This document shows positions 31,168 to 43,325 of a DNA stretch of 64,000 bases, one piece after another. Below the pieces are notes generated by a model. It was not told the origin of the DNA. It saw nothing but the letters and a program-made list of their open reading frames with translations, and ran no database searches. Every line of letters begins with the position of its first letter. Position 1 is the stretch's first letter. The position numbers were made by a program, and so were the translations under genes. The stretch comes from Anas platyrhynchos (taxonomy: Eukaryota > Chordata > Aves > Anseriformes > Anatidae): assembly GCF_047663525.1 (NCBI RefSeq), contig NC_092591.1, positions 33,699,001 through 33,763,000 on the forward strand, given 5' to 3'.

Positions 31168-34108
31168 GGCAGAAAGATATAAAAATATGCTCAAAATGTT
31201 TTTTATTTTAATTACTGCAAGACAGGAATACTTCCTGTCACCACTCCTGGAGTTTTATGTATCTTTTCTTCATTCTATTAATTATTTACCTTTTGTTTTA
31301 ATAATACAGCTAAGGACACTATATATAGCTGATGCTCTATCAATAAATCATGCTTGTGCGTCTTCATATTTATCCTATAAATTATAAGTATCTACACACT
31401 TGCGGGGATCTGCTAAGCTCTTCTGGCAAGGAAATTCCCACCAGAGCATCTATAAGAGTCATTGGAGGTGAACTCAAATAATTCGTCACTTAAGGAGAGC
31501 TATTTTATGATATTTTAAAAGCTCATCAGTCTTGTCACAGGCCCTGATGTTCTCCCTCACCCCCTTCTTCTTGCTTGCCACAAGCGAGTAGCTTCATGTG
31601 ACTTTCTGGTGGATGTTTTTGATCTTCCAAAGCAGAGAAGCATAAGAGCCTACAACCAAATGCTTTCTCACTAGACTGTAAAATCCAGAGGATCAGAACA
31701 ACAAAGACAATATGGCAGTGGCCTTAGTGGGATTAGAAGGTAAATCTGTAAATGCAACAATATTATCTGTGTTGCAGAGATGGAAAATATTTGGATGAGT
31801 CGCCTAAGAAGGAAATGGCCACGGAGACAGATAATCCTAGAGTTTTGTTTCCAGAAGACAAAAACCGAAGTCAAGAACAGAGTAGGTAAAGAGCAGGGTG
31901 GTGAGAAGTACACAGGTTTGTGTGAATAGAGAACTGGTGATAATATGGGATAGGTCCAAGATACAAGTCCTTACGTGTGTTCTTTGTAAAAAGGAGTTGA
32001 GACTGGTAGAACAAAGTGTTCCGTGTCACGTTGTCACCTGAGCTATAGGTTCAAATCTGCAAGGATTGGGCCTTGAACTTGAAAGGAACGGTAATGTATC
32101 ATGCCTCAAAGGAGTAGTTGCACTGCACATTGACACCAATCTCTGCAGGAATCCAGTTGGAAGAGAAAAAGCCTGAACCAGAAGGCAGGGAAGTACACAC
32201 AGCGGTGTCACACAAAGCACAGCAGGAGTCCCTGTGGTATTAAAAAAATACACGTGTTCTTGAAGAAATGTGCATGCGCAAGAGCAGAACCAGATTGTGA
32301 GTAATCAATGGCAGCTTTCTCGCTGGTGGGAGAACAGGATAGGCAAACAGAGATGGAGCATACATCCGAATGTCCTGAGAGATCCATCTGAAGAGCTTTG
32401 GATGGCTTTTTCTGCAGCTCTCTGGCCAACTTTTGGGGTGAGACCCTGGGATTCTGTGAGAAAAACACTTCAGGCTGCTGTGGATTCCTAGGACTAGGTA
32501 AAGCAGGAATATTTTAAATCAGACCTCTACTCACTCACCAATAAAAAGCACAGATCCATAATCAATGTAAATTGATTTAACCATGTAATGAGGAGGAGAG
32601 GTTGCATGTTTTAAAAGCCCAAAACAACAGAGTATTTACTCATCTCTAGCAGTGCATCTGCCGAGCATTATGTTGGTTCTTGACAGTTAGCATGGGATTT
32701 CCTCTTGGTTGTTTGTTTTATCAATTGTTTCTATAGAAATGCCGTTTTTATCAGACTAGATGAAAATATCCTGAAATAAAACACATCTTCAGCAAATAAA
32801 GATATTTCTTGCTCAGTCTGTATAATGTATGCCTATCACACTGGGACTTCCTCACCGCATTACAACATCAAAATAAAATCCTTCTAAAAGTGAACTGACA
32901 TACAGCTGAGACTCCAGAGGGCAGGCTGCTGTGGAAATTAGAAGGGGCAGTCAAGCAAATGTGTTTCTCAAGTCAGGTCTTTCAAACGCTGCATCTGAAG
33001 AGTATTGCAGGTGAAAATCACTGTTTGCACAGATGGTGAATGCATCATCAATGACATTCACTGGTTCACAGAAGGCTTAAATGAAAATAGTCTCTGAGCT
33101 GACCCTGCCTGGCAATGCTCTCTGCCCCTAATATCACCAAGGGAAGCAGCATTTCTGAACTTCAGCTTCCCTGGGCTGAGGACAGTGTCTCTCATGGCTA
33201 CTGCTGCTGGATCTGTCTGCCAAAATTTGAGCAATGTAGTGGATGCAATCAAGTCTACTGTCATAGATTTTAAAGGAAGCCTGTCAAAGTGCCTAAGCCT
33301 CATATTTCACACAATTTAAGACAGTTTAAAGCACTGGCTGTGCTCAGATGATTATCCTCTGTGGCAAATCTCCTGGAGAACTGGCTGTTTTGTTGGCAGT
33401 TTAGGATTTGTTCCTTTCTTCAGATTATTTCCTGATGTATCATGGGGAAAACCTTATCCTTCTGCATCCCAGCAGGATGAGAGTGATGCATGCATGCTTC
33501 ATCCAGATCCCACCTGTACCAGCAGAATGTGCATCAAAAGGAGTGCCCAGGGAGGCTCACTTTCCCCAAAATCCAGCCCTGGCACCTTGGGAACAGGAAA
33601 CGTGGCCTTTGCTATGCTCTCAGTTTGGGGAGCTCAATATTCAGTGCAGATGCATGCTCAGCAGCTAGTTCATACTGCCTGTACACCCAAGCCTGAAGTA
33701 CGTAATTGTCAATAGCTATGCTAATGCTGCTAGATCTGCCAAGAGTTTTTAACAGTGATGATCGTGTTGTCCTGATGATTTAAGTGATCTGGCAGAACTA
33801 ACTGCAGTCACACGGTTGGGGTTTTGCCTTCGTCTTTGAAAATGTAAAGGGCTGCAGTGGCTGGCTCTGCCTTGTCTGTGTGAGGACTCACCCATGGAGC
33901 CTTATTAGGCCCGAGCTGGTTTCCCAGCTCCCCAGGGGTGACATGAAATGCTGTGGGTTCCCAGAGGAGCATGCTGGTGGTGTGCATTTCTGCTTCTTGG
34001 GAGGAAAACACACAGCATTCACCAGCTGTCCAGGTAGGGAGAGACAGGCAGTGTGGTGATAACTATCTGAAAGGACCACCCAGCACAGTCGAAGTGGTGT
34101 CTGGAAGA

Positions 34109-34648
34109 GGGGTGCGGCCTCACCTCGAGTACTGTGTGCAGTTCTGGGCACCACAGTATAAAAAGGACATGAAACTGTTGGAGAGTGTCCAGAGGAGGGC
34201 TACGAAGATGGTGAAAGGCCTAGAGGGGAAGACGTACGAGGAACGGCTGAGGGCACTGGGCCTGTTCAGCCTGGAGAAGAGGAGGCTGAGGGGAGACCTC
34301 ACCGCAGTCTACAACTTCCTCGTAAGGGGGTGTCGAGAGGCAGGAGACCTTTTCTCCATTAACACCAGAGACAGGACCCGCGGGAACGGGGTTAAGCTGA
34401 GGCAGGGGAAGTTTAGGCTTGACATCAGGAGGGGGTTCTTCACAGAGAGAGTGGTTGCACACTGGAACAGGCTCCCCAGGGAAGTGGTCACTGCACTGAG
34501 CCTGTCTGAATTTAAGAAGAGATTGGACTGTGCGCTTAGTCACATGGTCTGAACTTTTGGGTAGACCTGTGTGGTGTCAAGAGTTGGACTTGATGATCCT
34601 TAAGGGTCCCTTCCAACTCAGGATATTCTATGATTCTATGATTCTATG
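34109..34648 (+). mobile_element. CR1 LINE, 5'-truncated, with an open C-terminal ORF2 frame
   Basis: A 540-bp CR1 3' end. The frame from about 34,112 to the TGA at 34,550-34,552 is uninterrupted and reads as the C-terminal part of the CR1 ORF2 protein (reverse-transcriptase C-terminal region): [60 protein letters not shown]. The 3' UTR follows (gttggacttgatgatcctta, gggtcccttccaactcagga) and ends in three perfect ATTCTATG units (34,625-34,648). The lack of stops and the intact tail suggest a fairly recent insertion. It is 5'-truncated, as most CR1 copies are, so it is not autonomous. Confidence 0.92.
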
Positions 34649-36899
34649 GTATCACATGGGATATTTAACACTTACATGTGGTACTGGTACTAAATCACTT
34701 CTGAACTTTTTTCAACCATGCCTAGCACCAGGACAAGACTGTTCCCTCACTGGTGGTACTTGGTGAGGGAACCAAAATCATCAGAAGTAGGCTCCAACTG
34801 CCTGCACTTCTCTACCAGGTTGATGTGGAAGCATTTTTCTAGAGTGCTCTCTTATGCTCTTTGTTTGCCTGACAACAAGTTCTCTTCAGTGTTTTGTGTT
34901 TGTTTATTATTATTTATTGTTATTATTTTCAAGGGCATTTATAGCTATTGCGATCTCTTGTGACAATTGCCTACATGAGGAGAGAAGTCGTCGATGGCTC
35001 CCAGAGGAAGGCCCACAGGCAGAGAGCCCCCCTCCTGCTTGTGGCAAGCGGTGCCGCTAGCAACGCCAACACTTTGAAGCCCTTTTCTTCAGTGACACAG
35101 TTACAGGAGAAACAGCAGAGATCTCATGGTTGCACAATGTCACCGTGTTGGAGCACTGACTGCTCAGATGCATGTGAGCACCTTTTCATGTTGGTCTGTC
35201 ACTGGGGTCCACGCATTTATTTAAAAGTCTGTTTGGCACTAGACAACAGCCCTGGGGGCTGGCAGGCTGCCTTCTGGAGACATACAGCAGCAGCGACTGC
35301 CCAGCTTTTTTCCCATGGGAAAATGCTGGGAACCCGCCAAATTATCGACTTGGCTCTGGGATGTCACTGCCCAGATGGCCGTTCTGCATCAGAAGGCGTG
35401 AGACACGGAGGTCAGTGCGTACATCTGGGCTTCTGGGTTTAACTTTGGAAAGAAGTTGGTCAAGCCATGTGATAGTTGGGTGTTTCCTGCTGAGGACCAG
35501 AGGAACCTATCTGCTCTTTCTCTGACCGTGCACCCCCTGTTTTGGTGCTTGGAGCCACCGGTGAATTTCCCGGCCTAGAGTTGCTCTGAGGCAGCTGTAG
35601 GTCCTTCGCGCTGCCTGCGGCCTGTCGTGTCCTGCCTAGGGCTGGGGGGAAAGTGTGTGACAGCTCTTGGTGACAGTGATTGGGACACAACTAGGGAAGG
35701 TTTGTCAGGACTCAAAGACTGAAAAAGCTAGGAAAGAACTTGTGGGTGATGCTGATTGTCCAGGTGTTGGAAACAGCACATCAGAAGGAGCAAGATAAGG
35801 GAAAGAGAACTAGACAACTGGTGCCAAATTTGAAAGGCGCAAGCTAGAGGAATAGATGAGAAGGGAGAACATTTCATTCTGAGGGGAAAAAGCAAATGTC
35901 AGTGCAAATTCTGTCGTTTCTGCACAAGTCAGCAATGGTATTATTAAGCCTAGAGCTTGAGAGTGGGCATCACTGCAAGCAGGAAAGAGATTGTGAGAGG
36001 CAGGGCAGGGACATCTGAGGGAATGGGAGGGAGGCAGTGCAGGAGAAAAGAGCCTGGGATGTAGAGAAGTTAACTGAGAAGTTAAGAGAAGATGGTGAGC
36101 AGTGCCAGGAGGTGACCAGGGCAGGAGGTGACAATGAATAAAAGGAGTTCTTTGCTCCTCTAGAGAGGGCCCTTGTCTTAGGCCTCACATCTCTATGGGT
36201 GACAGCCATGCTGTCCAGCTATGTCGTGTCCCCACAACCCACTAGATTTTGTCAATTAGCTATTAAAGCCCAGGCTCCTCTGGACAACAGCAGTTGACAA
36301 CAGGGGTAGCTACATACCGGGCATGGTACCAGTGCCACCCAGCTCATTTCATGCTGGTAATTGGAAGGGCACCACATGACATCAGGCTGCTGGTTCATCC
36401 CACTGTGCTTCCTGGAACTGTGACCGTCACCCTGACAGCCATGGATATTATTTGAGTCAGAATGAGGCATCCTTTGTCAACATCACTATATTAGAGAATG
36501 CAAAGATTACAACCCAATAGACAGTATTGCCTTTGTCCTCTTTTTCTCCAAGAAGGCAGCAAACTACAAGCACCAGAGGATGTAATCCAAGTGCTAATAA
36601 ATTATTGATGTCTCCCTTCAGCTTTTTACTTACTAAAAGGATATCAAAGCTCATTTTGTGAATGGTCCAGACAGATTCTCTTTTTCTATATCTACAATTT
36701 AATTCACAAATATTGCACTGAGCTTTAATATTGACGCAATGTGGTGTTCTCCCTTTACAGACTTTGCAAAGGCTAATAGACGTGGTTTGGATTATACAGA
36801 CTCATAAACAGATACAGTGAAGGAAATGCCACTCGTGACTCCAATAGAAGTTTGAATTTGTAATTAAAAAAAGAAAGCTTGGTATTAACTAGAAACGCT

Positions 36900-36967
36900 G
36901 TGGTTGGGATTTGTTTGGGTTTTGTTGTTGTTGTTTTGTTTTGTGGTTTTTTGTTTGTTTGTTTTTT
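36900..36967. repeat. T/G-rich low-complexity tract
   Basis: Interrupted GTT, GTTT and TTTG units. Simple sequence. Confidence 0.85.
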
Positions 36968-37966
36968 TAACACATTAAGGGCTGATCAAAAGCCTATTGA
37001 AATAACTGGGCTTGCTCCTTAGGGATAGGCTGTCTAGTTCTTTGGCAGCTCGCACAAGTCGTAGGACAGTATGACGTATTTTATATTTAGCAGTAGCTCC
37101 TCTCTTCCAATATGTCTATTTGCATAAGTCAGCTTACAAACCATCTGTATTGGAAATATTCTTTCCATTACTTTTAGCTTTTGGGACAGCATGTGGCAGT
37201 TTCTTAACAGCATATATTAATTTACACTGGTTTTTGGAGCAGCAGATAAGTAATTTGAAGTTGTCATACTGCAGTTTCCCTGCTAGGAATCTCCCCTGGA
37301 CAGAAGGCTTAATGTTTCTCTTCCATTAAAGTGCTCTGTGAGTTTTGATGGCCATAAACACTCAGGATCCTGATAGCTGTCTCATCTGGAAGACAGGCAA
37401 CAAGCTCCTATGTATACCTTAAAAAGGTTTCAGACCTTTGCAAATTTAGCCCAAATTCTGTGTCGCACTAAGGAGCAGAACAAAATTGTGCCTGTTAAAT
37501 CGGTGCACTGGCCTGGCCGAGCTCAGAGAAAGGATTAGCAGCGTTTTAAGAGGCATGCTCTGAGTGACAGGGGGCTGATTTCAAACCAACAGTGACTGCA
37601 GTTCCTGACTGCACCAGTTTCTTGGTGCTCTGAATAGAGGAGGCAGCACCACAACCCGTGTTGTCTCTGTTCTCTGTTAGCCATTTAGAAAGTGTGAGTG
37701 ACCAGGCACAAAGCCCAGAAACGACAGCTAATTTTTACAATATGGTATACATATTTTGCAAGCCAGCCTGCAAACTGCTTATGACATTTTTGGTACTATA
37801 TATATAAATATTCATAATTAATCTGTGTTAGAATAGAGGGAAAAGCTTCTAAAGAACATAAATAGCCCCTTCAGGCAGCTTACACCAGTGACACTGATCC
37901 CCTGCATTTTTGAAATTAAAAAATGAGCTTTGCACAGATTTTTGCAGTACTTTCTGGAATTCAAGC

Positions 37967-38006
37967 TTCTTTCTTTTTTCTTTTTTCTTTTTTTTTTTTT
38001 TTTCCC
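37967..38006. repeat. Pyrimidine tract
   Basis: A TTTTTTC-type run of about 40 pyrimidines. Confidence 0.85.
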
Positions 38007-39989
38007 TGTTTCTTCAGGTTGTGAAGACAGCCTTGATAACAGAGATTGATGCACTGAATCTGGAGCTAGAGAGGTGGAAATAAAGGCACCGAGTGAGATA
38101 TGACATTTCCAAAGCTTCAATCTCAGGGGCAGCAACATTCATTTTCCCTTCTCCAGGTCTGCTTCGTCTGCAGGCTTTTCCCGATGTTTTTCAGGTGCCA
38201 CCTGGATGCTGACAGCATGTCAGGTAGGAAGATGTACAAGCCTGTGCCTTTCGGTTCAAAAGCCTGAGTTCAACTGGAGTCTACCTAACCCCAAGAGACA
38301 TCTTCTTCCCTTAAAGGTGGAAGGGCTGATTATCCAGTCCCTGGCACTGCTTGTAGCTGTAACCAAGCACCGGTCAGGATTGGTTTAGATTAAATAACTC
38401 ACAGGTTATTCAACATCAAAAGCTGAGTGTCTGTGGAAATGAAAATAAATTAAAAACCTTCATGAAGCTGTTCAGGCTGCCCCAAAGCCCGGTGGGTATT
38501 AGATGTATTTATTAAACAGAGGTGACTATTCGGTATAGGATGACAGACAAACCTGAGCTCTGCCAGGTCTTTGTTTTCTGTCCTTGTGTGACTCAGCTCT
38601 TAAATTTGATTCTCTTACTCCTTGGCTGCTCGGCTGGCCTGGCTGACACCTCCCTGATGCACAGCCTCTCTCTCCCTGCTGTCTGTAAAAATGGGGTCCC
38701 CGACTTCAGAAAACTGCCCTCCCCTTTTGCCTTACCATATGGGGAGGCATCTTCTCCACAGCCACGCAGCACACCAAAGCCCATTTTTTCCACCTCCCTT
38801 TGTTGCCACTGATGCCTTTGACTGCTGCCGTTCAACAGCCCCCACAAGGAGAATTTGGCACAAGCGTAATGCTCAGTTTGGGTTTCTCTGTGGACGATTC
38901 TCTGGCTGGGCACATTTCCCCTCTAACCACAGCCCCATCCTGTCCCGGCACCGCTTCCACCACCGTTTTTACAGTGTATGTAAGGTCACTGAAACCATCC
39001 AGACAAACACGCACAAGCTGACCAAGCAAAATGGATTTTAAATTTCTCTCTTCCCCTATAGGTCCTGGCGGGTACAGCACAGGCACTCCTTACGCATTCT
39101 CTGCTGCTCCTTCCTGCATCCCAGATGTGATCTACTCCCTGCCCGTCTGCTGTCCAACCTGTCCCCTAGAGATCCTTCCCAGTTGTGCCACCTGCAGAAA
39201 GGAAACAAGGTATTTTAAATGTGCATTTTCATGTGGTTTAGAGAACCTGCATTGTACTGTCTGCCACTGAGTGCTTCTGGCAGCTCCTCTGCAGGGCTGG
39301 CAGGAGCAAAAGCCAGACTACTCTGTGCATATGTACCGGGTGCAGCCAAGCAAATGCCCCTCCTGGCAGGAGGAGATGAGCTCTGGGGAGAAAAAGGCAC
39401 CTGCGGCTGTAGTTGCAGCAGCAGTGTGTGCATTGCTGTTGGTCCAAAGCCACAGGAGCCAAAGGGAACTTGTCTGTTATCTCTCATGGATGCCCTTCTC
39501 CTCCAAAGCTAGGTGGGTTTCCCCCTCTTGGATCAGCCAAGATTTGCCCAATGCAATCCATGCCCTGAAATCCAGATGTAGCAGGTGCAACACTTCTAGA
39601 AAACCCCAGCTTTGGGGGTTTTCTCCCTGTACATCCACACACCAAGCGCCGTTCCCTGCTCTGCAGCCCTCCTAACCAGCCTGGTACGCAGCCTGAGTGC
39701 CTTACGCTGGAGTGGAGCTGTACAGAGCGGCACGCCTGAAAAGCAGCAAGCATGTTGAAGCAGGAGTTGAGGTGCGAATATTAAAGCTAGGGTTGATGCC
39801 TCAAGTCTGCTCACTTGCCCGTTTGCAAGATTTTATGGAGCATTTAAAATATATACTGCTGTAGGGCACCGAGAGAGAAACAGATCAAATGAGATGAGCC
39901 TCACAAGGCAAAGAGTGTAATGAAACATGAAGCAAACATGCCGGGATAAGATGGTGCAGCACACCAGTCCTGGGCAGCAGGAGAACAGA

Positions 39990-41250
39990 TAATGACGGGA
40001 TGCGCAGGATGCGGGCGGGAGGAAGAAATACTGGCGGTGTGGGGAGGTCATGGCAGGCTGCAGCTCTGGGGGGGAGACCTGTGCTGGGGGTGGGTGAAAC
40101 CCTAACGAGGAGGGGACAGGAGAAGCGGGGCGCTTCCATCTCCTCGGGGAGGGGAACTGGGGGGCAGCAGGGCCGTGCAGCCCCCTCCTGCCGGGCCGGG
40201 GCAGCCCCAGGGCTGGGTGCCGGTGCGGCCGGGGAGAGGAGCGGGGAAGTTTGCCCTGGCTGCTCCGCGCCCCCCTTCCTGCCCCGGCCGCGGTGTGAGC
40301 TTGGGGAGAAGCGGGGAGAGGCACCCGGGGAGGGAAGGAGGGATGCTCGCCCCCAGGGGGAGGCGGGGGGAGCCCCCGGGCGGGGCGGGGAGGGGACCAG
40401 AGGGGATGGGAAGGGGAGGGAGGGGAGGGAAGGGAGGGAAGGACCCCCCCGTGGCTCCCAGCCTCCCCCAGAGGCTCCCACCTTGGGGGGGCCGGGAGCG
40501 GCTGGGGCACCCCCCTCCGCCTCGCCTTTCTCTCCTCCCCTCCGCCGCCTCCCTCCCTCCCTCCCTCGCTGCCCGCCTGCCTGGGATGCTGGAAGGAGCC
40601 GGGCGGACCCGGCGGGGCGGCTCTGGGAGCGGGGGGCGGCTCGCACCGGCCCCGTTCCCGGCCCCGTTCCCGGCAGGGGGGCGGCCCGAGGGGGCTCTCG
40701 GCCGTCTCGGGGGTCCGCAGCCCCCGCCGCCCGCCGGTGATGGCCAAGGATGTCCTCGGAGGGGGATGCCGAGGCGGCTGCTGAGAGCGGGCCAGGCAGC
40801 ACCCCCGCCCCGGGGGCGGCCGCCGCCGAGCGGGAGGAGGTGAGCGGCCGGGGCTGGGGAGGGGGACACCCTCCCGGGGGGGTCCCGGAGGATAAGAGGC
40901 AGGGGAGGGGGCTGGGGAGCGAAGGAGGGAGCCCAGGGGGGTGCCCGCAGAGAGGGGAGGCAGCCCCGCAGCCTGGCCGCTACCTGCAGCCGCCGTGCGG
41001 GGTGCGGAGCGGTGCGGGAGCGGTGCGGGGAGCGGTGCCCGCCGCGCCCTGCAGTGCCCGGGGCGCCGGCGGTGCGGGCGGGGTCCCCGCAGCCGGGAGG
41101 AGGCTGCAGAGGGAAGGATGCAGGGGGAGAAACGGGGCCTGTCCAGGGGAAGTTTGTCCCGCTCGGCACCTGGGGGGCCAGGGGTGCCTGCTGCTGCCCA
41201 GGGGGCGGAGGTGGTCGTGGGGTTGCAGCTCTCGGGCGCTGGGATAACTT
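39990..41250 (+). promoter_or_regulatory. TMEM151B: CpG-island promoter of the TMEM151 gene
   Basis: About 1.25 kb of very GC- and CpG-rich sequence centred on the start-codon exon at 40,750. Within it, 40,401-40,440 is a pure-purine run with many GGG/GGGG blocks on the coding strand, and 40,540-40,567 is a CTCC/CCCT run. No TATA box is seen. Transcription probably starts a few hundred bases before 40,750, but I cannot place the start. Long minus-strand frames across the island are proline/arginine/glycine-rich and reflect composition, not genes. Confidence 0.8.
40750..40839 (+). CDS. TMEM151B: TMEM151-family gene, exon 1 (residues 1-30)
   Basis: Thirty codons, MSSEGDAEAAAESGPGSTPA then PGAAAAEREE, ending at a strong donor GAGGAG|gtgagc in phase 0. 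The acidic/Ala-rich cytosolic start resembles that of mammalian TMEM151B. The junction with exon 2 recreates REEQRP, a motif shared by TMEM151A and TMEM151B, which is the best evidence that this exon belongs to the gene. The start is fixed by an in-frame TGA at 40,738-40,740 and has A at -3. An out-of-frame ATG at 40,740 with a stronger context (G at -3, G at +4) begins a 14-codon uORF that overlaps this start and stops at 40,782-40,784. Confidence 0.85.
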
Positions 41251-43312
41251 GCAGGCTGGGTTTGCAGTTTGGGGCTTGGAGGGTTTCATATGCTCGGGCC
41301 ACAGGACTGAGGACATCCCTCCCATTTTGTCTCGGGGCCTAGGCACTCTTCTTGGCTGATCTGCAGTAGAAAACACCGTAGGAAATAACAGCTTAATGTG
41401 CTTCTTCACATCAGCTGCGAAGCCCTCGCTGTGGCCTTGCAGATCACCGGCAGGGAATGACTGATGTGTCTGAGCGGTGACACAAAAAACACTGAGCCAC
41501 AAGGCACCGGCCAGACAGAGCTGCAGGGCTGTGTGGCAGCCGATGACAATATGCTTACAGTCCTGTACATTTGGGACAGCGAGTGGTCCGGTGTTAGGAA
41601 TGCCTGAGGTTTTCTTTTAGCCGTAATGTAGCCTTGGCTCCCGACTGTTTTGACAGGTCTGCCACTTGCATTGCGTAATCCGTGTGCAAGTCGTGGAAGT
41701 GGCTGAACTTTCTTCGTAATAGTTAACAGCAAGCATAGATGCTCCTGGGGGTGCATGGAGCAGCCTCCAAGCAGGCAGAGAACACTGCAAACAGAAGCAA
41801 AGGCAACCCTGGAACATTTCTGTGTGCAATTTGTCTGCTTACAGCTTCTCTTCATGTTTACATTACTCGTCAACGGTCTCGTGGTCCTATGGTCATAATC
41901 TCAGCAAAGCTTACGTGGAGCTGCCGGACGCTTGGGTTAAAACCAAGCAACACTTTTTAAAGTCACTATAATAGAAAATAGACTTCTCAGCTGAGGCTGA
42001 AAAAACTATCCTCCATGGGTGAAAATTAGGGTTTTGTCCTGTCCAATTGCTTTTTAAACACCTGCGATACAGTTTACTGCTACGAGCTGTGGCTGGGCCC
42101 AGGATAGAGCCGCTGTTCGAGCGGTAGAGCTCCCCAATGTAATTACAGCCCTGCAGAAGATCAATAGATGGTTAATGCTGGAAGGGATTTTTTGATTTAT
42201 TTGGTCAATGGCCACAAGCTACAGAAGGCTTTCCAATATATTAAGTCCACCATAAAAATATCTAAGCCGTTTCTAGACATGAGAGCACTTGATCTCTCTG
42301 CTAAGCACATTATATCTTGCTTCAGTCATCCTCTTCTCAGTTTTTCTTCTGTTCCAATACAAACATTTGCACGTTTGAGTCTATATTTCAAATGCCTGTA
42401 ACAGTGATGTCTTAACCCTGCAGTCCTACATCATTGGTCTTTTCCTCTTGCTTCTTCTATCTCCATGTAAATAGTGTTATTTTTTTTTGGTTCTGAGACC
42501 TGCAGTTGCATTGAATTGCCCTGAATTAAATAGGCATTTCATGGTCTTCTATATTAGTCTTGTCATTTATGGATTTTACTTGGATCAAATACATGGACTT
42601 AAATCCTAACAGTGACTTAAAATTGTCTTTATTGGGGAATAAATCAATGTGAGATAAAATCCTGAGTGAGTGGCAGAGAACGCGCCTCAAGTCTGAGTTT
42701 TTATTCATGAAAACAGGACAAGTGAAGATGCAGCTGCGGAGGAAAGGAGAGCGGCTGCTCGGTCCCTGGCTGCAGCCCTGGCCCCATCCTTCCCAGGGCC
42801 ACCTGGGTTTTCTGCTGGCAGTGCTGAATGTCAGAGCAAGCCCTTGGATTACCTGCCACTATTCTGCTGTTTTGTGGTTTGGTGGCTGTTTCTGTTGTTG
42901 TTGTTGTTTTTCTGTTGAGATATTGATTGCTAGAGCTGGATGATCTGTACCAGTCATGCTTTTGGTGGTGGTGTAGGATTTTACCACCCCATCAACACTT
43001 GTGAAAAAGAATGAAGGTCTTTGAGGTGAGGGAATGGAAGGGACATGGTTTTCCAAAAAAAAAAAACAGCAGTTATTGCTGTCGATTTATTCTCTGGACA
43101 TATTTTCCTTCACTTTCCTCCCCACTGCTCTGTCCTGCCCTGGTTAGGCTGTGGGCTGGCTACTTTTCTTGTCTTGCTTGTTACTGTGACAGCCTACACC
43201 TACGCTGAAGTGCTGATAGTGACTTTTCTGCATTTTTGCCAACTTACACCTCAATTAGGAAATGGTCTGAAATATTTTTTTTAAACTTAGCTGATTTTTT
43301 TTCTTTTTTCAG

Positions 43313-43325
43313 GAAAGTGAATCTG
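43313..43325 (+). other. Candidate 13-nt microexon
   Basis: A near-ideal acceptor (branch-like cttagctgat, over 15 pyrimidines, cag) is followed by GAAAGTGAATCTG and then a consensus donor gtgagt. Included between TMEM151 exons 1 and 2 it would shift the frame and reach a TAG at 56,897-56,899, before any membrane segment. There is no transcript evidence, so this could equally be a decoy splice pair. Confidence 0.3.

Larger units (their letters stand above)
28641..34100. other. Intergenic, first part
   Basis: AT-rich spacer to the right of the RPAP1 island. It contains three close ATTATTCA elements (28,881-28,913), an A28 run, an ATA repeat and a T28 run. No open frame here resembles a known protein, and none combines good splice sites with coding-like codon use. 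Confidence 0.5.
34650..39990. other. Intergenic, second part
   Basis: No gene recognised. It contains a T/G-rich stretch (36,900-36,967), a pyrimidine tract (37,967-38,006) and an AT-rich block (37,730-37,830). Several overlapping short frames between 38.5 and 39.8 kb lack coding character. Given the head-to-head gene arrangement, distal regulatory elements are possible but not demonstrable here. Confidence 0.5.

Noticed and set aside
40000..41359. Plus-strand frames of 115-246 codons in the same island
   Set aside because: Same compositional effect. Only the 30-codon segment at 40,750-40,839 has homology and a proper splice donor.
39833..41502. Minus-strand open frames of 489, 466 and 305 codons across the TMEM151 CpG island
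   Set aside because: Proline/arginine/glycine-rich translations arise from GC-rich sequence that lacks stops. The three frames overlap each other, none resembles a known protein, and the plus strand carries the real exon 1.
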